Of a stretch of DNA of 64,000 nucleotides, positions 55,900-64,000 are shown one piece after another. Numbering within the stretch: the first letter of the stretch is position 1; each line of letters opens with the position of its first letter. The notes beneath the pieces are model-generated. The model ran no database searches, had not been told where the DNA came from, and saw only the letters and a program-made list of their open reading frames with translations. This stretch comes from Fremontodendron californicum (lineage: Eukaryota; Streptophyta; Magnoliopsida; Malvales; Malvaceae), in contig JAULJL010000002.1 of the NCBI GenBank assembly GCA_030761205.1, positions 41,008,814 through 41,072,813 of the forward strand, written 5' to 3'. The position numbers were made by a program, and so were the translations under genes.

Positions 55900-57355
55900 C
55901 GTACATGTCACTTAATCCAATTTGATTGATTAGTAATACGAAGGTACTTTATTTAAACTGGATTATGGCGCATCACAGGGTGATAAAAAAATGAAAAAAG
56001 AAGAGAAAAATAGGTAAAAGAAAAAAAAAGAAGTTATTTAACTATATAAATTGATTTTTTAAATGAAAAAAAAAGTCGTCAAAGTAGTTTTTTTATTTTT
56101 TTTAAGAAAACAACTAATATAATTCTATTGATATATTATTTTTAGGGTTTACTTATCCTATGTCTATAGGCATTAGTTAAAAATTATTTATTTACCATTT
56201 AATTTTATTTTTTTGTAATTTAATACATTATTTTTACTATTTAAAAAAAAACAAAAATAATGCATTCATTACATTTTTTTCTTCATAAATACCACATTAA
56301 TCAGTGCCACTAGGCACTGATTAACATTTTTCTTATTTTTATTTAATAATGTGATTTTTTTTTTAATTATCTAATTCAATTCGTGTTACCTGACTTATGA
56401 CACCAATTGAATCAGCGATTTTATACATAGTATAGATATTTATTATAAACTTAATTTTAGTTATCTATACTAATATAAAAGTAGTGGCTGAGTTGGTGTC
56501 ACAAGTCAAGTGACACAAACTCAGTTGGTGAAAGTACAAAACAGCCAAATAAAATTATAAAATCAAAAAATTATATAAGAATAATTATATATTTTTTAAT
56601 ATTTTTAGTAAAAAAAGTTATCTATTTTTCAATCTTCTAAAAATTTATTAAACTTTTATCCACATTTCTAAAAAAATTACCTACTTAAAAAGATTATCTA
56701 TTTTTTATATTTAACTTTTTAAATATAAAATTTTTATTTTTTTAAAAAATTTATTTTTACTCACATAAATTCTAGTATTTATAATGGGTTTAATAAAATT
56801 AGAGAGTTTATACTTTATAGCGAAGAGGTGTTTCGTTCGGGTTATTGGTCCAATCCTATCAAATTAGATTATTATTAATGGAGAATATAATTTCAATTAT
56901 TAATTTAAAAATATAAATTCTATCAAAATCGGGCTTGATTTTAAAAAGAAAAAGGATAGACCCGGACCGGCCCGGCTCCCGCCAAGTGGAAACCTTTGCT
57001 TCAGACCCGGCGTGTAGTGTAAGCTTCACATAGATATATTTTTTGTACTCACTATTCACTCGTATCGTACTGGTGCATGTTGCTTGGCTACCTTGCCGCA
57101 AACCGCCGTTAGGGATTTTCGGTAATGTAGTCTCCGTATCTATTTTGCATTTTCTTTGATATTAGTTTTATTTTTCAAGTGTTTTTTGATTTCCGTTCTC
57201 ATTGTTGTTTCAGTTGTAACCAAAATTTTTTTGGTGGATCTTGGAGATTTCACGCCCCTTAGACTGAATGGATTCTTGGTGGATCTAAATTTGGTATAGC
57301 TTTCATTCTGTGAGTGTTGTCCCTTTCCTGTTATACCTGATTGAGTATTTTGCTA
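54881..57355. other. AT-rich spacer between copia element 2 and the F-box gene
   Basis: No gene is recognised. Contains an (AT)n microsatellite at about 55848-55895. Two near-identical phrases about 120 bp apart (CAATTGAATCAG, near 56404, and CACAAACTCAGTTGG, near 56512) are short and low in information. The last 350 bp are the presumed promoter and leader of the F-box gene. Confidence 0.55.
55848..55895. repeat. (AT)n microsatellite
   Basis: An uninterrupted run of about 24 AT dinucleotides. Confidence 0.92.
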
Positions 57356-59654
57356 ATGGCATCTGCTAGCACTTGTTTTATATCTAGAGAACATTGTATT
57401 TCACCAATTGAGGCAATGGAAACCCTGCAACAATTTGTTGGGATGGATGATCGGTTCAGTGCTCTTAGCGAACAGTTAGCGTATCACATTCTTAGTTTCC
57501 TCAACATAGATGACCTCGGTCGGCTAGTGCTTGTGTCGAGAAGATGCAAGTCATTATGTGTTTCTGTCCCCTGTTTGACTGTTGATAATAGGAATTATAC
57601 GCATAATTTGATTTCTAGGCAGCGCTTCAATCAATTTGTGGTCAAGTTTTTGGATCTTCGCCAAAACTCTGGAACTAAGACACGGCACTTTACTTTGGTT
57701 TGGTCTTTCCAAGGTAGCCGTTGTGATCAGAACAAGAAAAGAAAAAAAGGGGACAATTCTGCTGATCCTGAAGAACGTCTAGTTAGTAGACGGTTATCAA
57801 ATTTGTCTTTCGGTGGTGCTGAAAGCCTTTCTATTAGTATGGTGTCTCAAGAGGGCAGGCCTAATTTCTTTCCGGTTTATGTCCTCCGGTCTAATTCAGT
57901 GAAGGACCTTAAATTCTGTTCCAACAATTGTGTTCTGGAATTTCCTCGATCCTTATGCTTAAGCCTTCCCTCAGAGCTTGAAAGCTTGACATTGCAATCT
58001 GCTCGAATCCCTGACAAGTTCTTCAGTGATATAATTTTAGAGCTATGTTCCCTCAAGTCCTTGTATCTTTATGACTGTAGTGGTCTGAAGGGCATCTATA
58101 TTCAAAGTTCATCACTCAAGCAGTTGAAAATCATAAATGAGAAACCTGTTGACCTCTGCCACCTTGAAGTCGTAGCGCCGAAGCTTGAAAAAATCTTTTT
58201 GACTTGGTATCCAGCTGATTTTAGCAGGACTTCATTTCATATTTCTTGTTCTGCTTCTGCACTCCAAGATTTTGTGTGGTATGGGTATCCTGTGAATTTT
58301 TATTACTCGTATGGAAACTGGAGCCATCTACAATGTGCTGCACTTTATCTGACACTTCCACCCGGATCAGAAGTTGGATCTTTTTCCAAACATGAGGTGC
58401 AATATGTTCTGCCCAGGTTAGAGGAATCAGCCAAATTCTTGCGACTGCATGCCAGAACAATTGAGGTAATTAAATGGACTGGCCTTTATTAGTACCTTTT
58501 AACTCAATCAGTCAATAGGTGTAGTTAGTATGAGCACTTTTTTTTCCTAAACCAAAAGAGATAGCTACCTAAACATTTTTGTGTTTGAATTTCAGGATGC
58601 CTTTTAAGTGTTTTTTGCTCTCTATTTACATTTTTATATATTCTCCTGTTTGTTGTTCTTAGTAAACAGCTGCATAATCCCAAAGACAGACAAGTATATA
58701 TAGCTGCTGGTTATAGGAGTTGATCTAATTCCATACTATGTTCAATCTTGTGTAATACAAAGAATTCAACATACCAGCATTAATTCGCTACTTCAAAAGC
58801 CTACTACTGTATTACAGAAAGTATAGGAAATAATTTATGTTTGCATTTTATCTTGTCCTTTATAACTCTTAAAACAAAATGGAAACCAAATGTTTGAGAA
58901 GTTGATCGACACAGAGCACAGATGATGAGATCTATATTGTAGGGATTACTGGACCCATTGTTTCCTTCTTTTATTCTACCTAGCTTTCTTTTTCTAGATT
59001 ATTCAATTATCTTATCTTAAAATTTTCCTCCTCATGGTGCAGATTTTGTTTAAGCTTGGTCACTTGGCAACTCAATTAGATGCAGTGAGGAACTTGGCTA
59101 TAGATTATTGTTTTTTAACGGATGACCAAGTACCTATAATTGCCTCCTTTCTGAAAACAATATCTTGTTTGGAAATTTTCTATTTGACATCATCTCCAGC
59201 TATTGTTCATGGCAGCAGCTGTAAGGATGGAAAAGTATATTTGCTTATCCTTTCTCTCAAAAACAGACCTACATAGACATGCACTTAAAACCTCATTTCA
59301 CATCAATTCGTTTATGCTCAAAGTTATGTTGCTTTTTTTTTTTTTGTTGGTCTTTTCCAGTTGAAAGTAGCAATGCCTCCTGAAGATTTTGGATTCAATG
59401 TGGAATATTGGGAGAGCCAAGGGCTGAGGTTCATTGATGGATTGAGGAAAGCAAGTGTGGAAGTTCACAAAGAAGAGGGGAATGATTTGGAGCTGGTCAA
59501 GTATCTGCTGAAGCATGCAAGAGGCTTGGAATACCTGACCATTGTATGTGCACCGTCTTTGGCATCAAATATTCGGGGACGTCTAAAACAATATTCGAAG
59601 GCCTCCTCCACCAAGTTGAACTTGTGCTTAAAAGCCTCAAACCGATGCTCGTAA
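57356..59654 (+). CDS. F-box/LRR-type protein
   Basis: Three exons: 57356-58465, 59043-59234, 59361-59654; 1596 nt, 531 aa, all in frame. The ATG at 57356 is the first; an alternative at 57416 would start METLQQFVG, just before the F-box. The F-box spans residues ~33-75 (FSALSEQLAYHILSFLN, IDDLGRLVLVSRRCKSL). Leucine-rich segments follow (residues ~180-290, such as LESLTLQSARIPDKFF and LKSLYLYDCSGLKGIY). An FBD-like C-terminal region contains DLELVKYLLKHARGLEYLTI. F-box proteins of this type recruit substrates to SCF ubiquitin ligases through SKP1; the substrate cannot be predicted. A basic KKRKKGD stretch near residue 128 could be a nuclear signal. Confidence 0.85.
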
Positions 59655-59876
59655 TTAGTTTTGGGGTGGAGTGTTTTATGATTACATGCATTGCCTCTTT
59701 ATTTAGGGGTTTGAGTGTTGATGAATGTGTGAATATGTGATCATGGTTCTCCTTTTTCTATTTCCTGTTGATGTTTTTGTTTGTTCTCCCAAGGATATAT
59801 ATGGCTAATTAAAAAACTTTGTTTTTTTTTACCTGGCTGGCCAGAAATTAAACTTAAAAGCTGCAGTTGAATTTTA

Positions 59877-60133
59877 AAGACTAAAATAACAAAAAAGTTT
59901 TTAAATTTTACACTTTTACTTGCATCCAAATAAAATTTAATTTTTAATTTATACTCAAATAAATATTTAATTTTTAATTTATATATAAATAATCACTTAA
60001 TATAAATTAATTTTTGATCTGAATAAGAGTTTATTTGGATATAAATCAAAATATAAGAAATTATTTGAATACAAATTAAAATATAAAATTTATTTAAGTG
60101 AAATAATTAAGAGTTTTTTAGTATTTTAATCAA
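59877..60133. mobile_element. MITE-like repeat, copy B (related to 31716-32040)
   Basis: Left end GACTAAAATAACAAAAAAG; right end as reverse complement TGATTAAAATACTAAAAAACTC. It aligns with 31716-32040 in the opposite orientation. The flanks ATTTTAAAG (59871-59879) and ATTTTGAAAG (after 60132) could be an imperfect 9-10 bp target duplication. No coding capacity. Confidence 0.6.
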
Positions 60134-60379
60134 TTTTGAAAGTAAACGAAAATGTCAAGTGAAAACTGTTGATTGTTTTTCCTTTTTGGATCAACCAAAT
60201 GGTGATCATAAAATAAAAAATTTCTTTATGTGTTGAATATAACTTTTAAAATTATTATATATAATATTTTTATTTAATGTATTAGATACAATGAATAAAT
60301 TTATTATATTATTATAAACGCAGTTAAAACCCTGAAATAAATAATTAAATTGTAACGCAGCTTATCTAAACCAAAGCCA

Positions 60380-60387
60380 AAACCCTA
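60380..60387 (+). promoter_or_regulatory. telo-box (AAACCCTA) upstream of the URB2-like gene
   Basis: AAACCCTA lies 109 bp upstream of the ATG. Telo-boxes are enriched in promoters of plant ribosomal-protein and ribosome-biogenesis genes, which agrees with the gene identity. A near match, AAACCCTG, lies about 55 bp further upstream. Confidence 0.7.
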
Positions 60388-60495
60388 CAAAAACACCCGC
60401 AAAACCCCCTTTTTTTGCATATTTAAGTAAGAAACAAAAAAGCCAACCTCATCTCTGCTCCAGTTATCATCGATTCAGTTATCATCGATTCAAAA

Positions 60496-63400
60496 ATGGT
60501 TGATTCATCTGCGAAGTTAACAAAGAAAAATAAGAGGAAGCTAAACTGTTCCCAAGAGAAACCGAATCTTATTAAACGTCTCCGTAACAATTCTTCTTCG
60601 AATAAGGAACCAAAAGAAGTCGAAGAAGGTGAAAGTTCGGCACGGAGAGAACCGGAGCTGAATCCCAGTGAAGAACGCCCATGGAGAAATTTACAGTTAA
60701 TTCTTTCCTTACAAAACAAACAAATCGAGCTTCAAAAGTTAGTATTTTCTGTTCTTTAATATAAAAAAAAAATAGTTTGTTTGCTTAATTTATTCGGTTT
60801 ATTTGTTCGTATATGTTCCGTTTTTCATGTTAATCGAAATGGACTTTTAATATTTTGCTTTGAGTAACGAAGCATTGTGTATTGGTGCAGAAAGGTAGAG
60901 CTAGCTTTTGATTTTGTTGATTCAAGAGAGAAAGAAGGAAGAAACGATGTGGATGAAGATCATGAGACGGTGAATATATCGCGATTAATTGTTTTTCTCA
61001 ATGATTGGATCCAATCATTATTAGTTTCTCCTGAAAAGGAAGATAAAGTCGATGGAATTGTTGAGGCTTGTTTGAATTTTAGATGTTGGCGGATTTTTGA
61101 ATTCTGTTTGCAGGAGTCTTTGAAATTGCATGTTTCTTTGAATTTCTCTCGGAATTTATTAAGAGCAATCGGTTATATTGCAAGAAACGTTTTGTCTTTT
61201 GTTAGTGACAAATCTTTGTCTTCGAATGGATCAGTTTTTGTTGGTGAAGGGTTTGAATTGTTTGGTGTAGTGCTTGATTGTGTTTCCTTGTTGTTCTCAT
61301 TCCAAAATGGCTTATCAAATGAAAATTTAGAGTTATGGGTTTCCACTATTGACGTGGTGCTTCAGCTTGTTCACAAAATTTATGCTGAGAACCTTGATGG
61401 TGGCAATATAGGTGCATTTGCCCTGCAGTTTTCCTGTGTGGTTCTTGAGCCATTTGCTAAGTTTTTGAGGATCCACCCAACTCGGAAGAATGGATTTCGT
61501 GATTTTGTAGATAAACTTCTTGAGCCCCTGTTGCTTCTGCTAGATGTATTGCATAGTCGCGTTAATGAGAACAATTCTGGCTCGACAAAGAACTTGTTGT
61601 TGTTGGTTGAAGAAGTTTTATCTCATGGGTTGTTTCATCCAGTCCACATTGATGGATTTTTGGGCTTGCGCAGTGTGGAAAAGTATGCTGGGTCAATTGA
61701 TGGCAAAGCAAAAGACTCAAAAGTGGTCATTAAAAGTTATCATAGGCATTTATTTGACAAACTGGAAAGCATCATAGAGACGAAGAAGGGCATAGTATTG
61801 AGTGGTATCGGGCTGTTATTTCACATGTTTGTTGATCGAATTAAAAAGCAAAAAGGAGCTTCGGGTTCTGGGACTACCGGAAAAGTTGGAGGTTCAAGGC
61901 ACTTGGAAGATGGCTTATCAGGTCATTTGTCTACGGATCCATCTCGGAGTAGTAGGGCATTTCCAGATAATAATTATAGCTCTAGTACTTATAGTGCAGA
62001 AGCACGGAAGTCACTATTTGATTTTTTTGTTCAGCTTTTGGAGCCTCTCCTGCTCGAGATGGATGGCTATGTTCAATCTAACCTGGCAGCAAGGCCCTCA
62101 TTGGTGGATGTTCATTGCACACTCAAATCCATTAATAGTTTACTTGCCAGTTTTGTGCATGAAAAAGTATATGTAAGAACAGAAGATATCTCAGAAGGAG
62201 CTTGCCTTAATTTCTTGAAGAAAGTTTATGATACAGTAGTTTCATTTGCTGCCAAATTAGTTGGCCTGTCAGAATTTGATATAGATAGCAAGACGTTTAA
62301 GGAGATGTTTCCTTTATTAGCCAAGGAGTTATTTCTTGCTGTGGGATACTTCTTGGATATTGAATATGATGTTATTGGGAATGATTTAATTAGCTTATGG
62401 CTCATGATGCTTTCTTACTTGACCAATCTCTCTTTATTAGATCCACCAGATCAATGCTTATTGACTTCCCCAATACTAGATCTTGGGTGCCAGCTGGTTA
62501 ATCTTTATAGTGCGCTTCGCCAGGTTAGCATAACATTTTTCAATATATACACATTCCATGTGTTGTTGTCTTGAATATTTTTTTTAACAACTCTTAAACC
62601 ATCTTGTACAATGCTTATTTTCTTTCATGGGAGTTGGGGTTGTTCTGTTAATTTTCTGATTGATTCCTTTCCCTTTTCCATCTTTTTCCCATTCCTTGTC
62701 CTTAAATAAGTGGCTTAATCTTTTCCTTTTCGTTAAAGTGGTTCAAATCCAATTAATAGACTTTGTAACTGATGTAGGTGAATAATTCTATTTTTACGCT
62801 GTGCAAAGCTGTGAGGCTTTTGATATCACACCACTATGAAGGTGAAATGAGCTGCACCAGATTTTTTTCCTACTCAACATCCTTACCTAATGAAGCAACT
62901 GCAACATCAGTGGAAGTTCTTTTCTGCTCACAAGAATTTAAACTTGCTATTCATCATGCTATCAAATCCATACCAGAAGGGCAAGTGAGTGAACTTATTC
63001 AGCAGTTAACCGCAGATGTATCGGAATCAATGGAATGGATGAAAATTGGTTGCTCAATAACTGATGGAAAAGAAATTGGAAGATTGGATGTAGGAGATCA
63101 TGGCATGCTAAGTTTTCACATACAAGCAGAACTCTTGGGAAGAGTGTTATCTGAAATTTATATGATATTGCTAGATTCACTTTCAGTCACAGCAGGAAAC
63201 TGTAGTCTGCTTGGACCTTCTATGAAGGAGCTAGTAAGTACGATTTATCCTTGCATTAGTAGTCTGGCTGAACAATGTCATGATGGTGTCAACACATTCC
63301 TATTTACTGTCATGGGAAGGACTTCCGAGAATATGGTGGCTGAAAATGAAAAAGAGAAACATGGAATATCAACGCAATGGATCTTTGTTTTCCTCTTTCG

Positions 63401-64000
63401 ACTGTACATGTCTTGCCGAAGCTTGTATAGGCAAGTCATTAGCCTTACACCTCCCAGTGCATCACGGAAATTGTCATCAGCAATGGGGGATGCATTCACA
63501 GCATATACTGGTAGGGATTGGATGGAGAAATCAGATTGGACTGATGAGGGCTACTTTTCTTGGATTATCAATCCTTCACCATCTCTTCTTGATCTTATAA
63601 ACCACATTTCAAACACTTACATTAAAGACAACATTGAAGATTGCTGTCCACTGATTTATGTACTGCATATTATGGCTCTCCAAAGGCTAGTTGATTTGAA
63701 CAGGCATAGAAGCTCTCTTGAGTATTTATTGAAGCAGAATGAGAAGCTGATGCAGGTTAAAAAGCTTGATGATGCTGACTTGTCACTGTATAGTAAAAAA
63801 GACAGAAAGTTGAAAAGACACATCTTAGTTTTGGAGCAAGAGGCAGTGGAACTTGCTGATTTCATGCTGGGATATCTTTCATTAGTAGCTAATAACCACT
63901 CATCAATCTTCTCCTCTGATGACACATCTTGTGAAAAAAAGGCACACGAAAGTGATAAATGGGATTTTGGTATTTGTTCCGTGAACAAGAAGTCATTGCC
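60496..64000 (+). CDS. URB2/Npa2-like nucleolar pre-ribosome protein, 5' part
   Basis: Exons 60496-60737, 60891-62523 and 62778 to beyond the window. The third exon stays open to position 64000, so the gene is cut by the window end. The N-terminus is short, basic and Lys/Arg-rich (SSAKLTKKNKRKLN, LIKRLRNN), suiting a nucleolar protein. About 1030 further residues of alpha-helical, leucine-rich sequence follow with no enzymatic motif. Phrases such as ERPWRNLQLILSLQNKQIEL and FLFRLYMSCRSLYRQVISL resemble plant proteins annotated as Urb2/Npa2 family, about 2000 aa long; the diagnostic C-terminal Urb2 domain would lie outside the window. In yeast Urb2 acts in early 60S (27S pre-rRNA) maturation. 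The assignment rests on N-terminal similarity, gene size and the telo-box promoter. Confidence 0.75.

Larger units (their letters stand above)
59655..60495. other. spacer between the F-box and URB2-like genes
   Basis: Contains a MITE-like repeat (59877-60133), AT-rich DNA, and the compact promoter of the next gene with an AAACCCTA telo-box at 60380-60387. Confidence 0.6.

Noticed and set aside
1..64000. tRNA, rRNA, CRISPR array or bacterial operon features
   Set aside because: No tRNA A/B-box cloverleaf, rRNA segment, spaced repeat array or operon organisation was seen; the window is plant nuclear DNA.

Overview
The window is nuclear DNA from a eudicot plant. It is AT-rich, genes have many GT-AG introns, intergenic space holds LTR retrotransposons and MITE-like repeats, and every recognisable protein is a plant family. 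An XIP-type aquaporin argues against Brassicaceae and monocots, since established knowledge places that subfamily in many other dicots. A rosid is my best guess, but the species cannot be named from this sequence.

Layout. 0.2-11 kb: four tandem single-exon SAUR genes on + (ATGs at 430, 2966, 8786, 10662). Each is preceded by the same two-part promoter module. A Ty1/copia element with long terminal repeats sits between the second and third (4674-8030, target duplication ACTCC). 11.6-20.8 kb (-): a 19-exon PPR gene, MRL1-like, whose exons sum to 1116 codons. 20.8-25.4 kb: AT-rich spacer. 25.4-29.0 kb (+): a 5-exon EF-hand gene of the SnRK2-interacting calcium sensor (SCS) type. 29.4-30.7 kb (-): a 3-exon XIP aquaporin, with a broken second XIP copy at 32.1-32.6 kb. 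35.4-39.1 kb (+): an 8-exon MTA/SAH nucleosidase (MTN) with a miniature LTR element (TRIM) in intron 6. 40.4-40.9 kb (+): a relic of a LAP5/PKSB-type type III polyketide synthase. 41.1-44.0 kb (-): a 6-exon KDEL-receptor-like membrane protein. 45.3-49.1 kb (-): a 4-exon alkaline/neutral invertase. 50.5-54.9 kb: a second, very young copia-type element carrying an open gag-protease frame. 57.4-59.7 kb (+): an F-box/LRR gene. 60.5 kb to the window end (+): the 5' part of a URB2-like ribosome-biogenesis gene.

The order SAUR - MRL1 - SCS - MTN - (LAP5) - KDEL-receptor-like - invertase merges two Arabidopsis regions as I recall them. One is around At4g34750-At4g34860 (SAURs, MRL1, MTN2, LAP5, A/N-InvB). 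The other is around At4g38790-At4g38860 (KDEL-receptor-like, MTN1, SCS, SAURs). The window therefore looks like the unfractionated ancestral order of a block duplicated in the Brassicaceae lineage.

The most unusual content is: (a) a CATGTG/TGGGTCC promoter module with fixed 20-21 bp spacing upstream of all four SAURs; (b) two copia-type elements sharing the same inactivating lesions in reverse transcriptase yet having different LTRs, different leaders and separate insertions, which implies movement in trans and mosaic formation; (c) a TRIM with reiterated 76-bp partial LTRs; and (d) a syntenic LAP5 relic. Exon boundaries were placed by eye from splice signals and reading frame; there is no transcript evidence.
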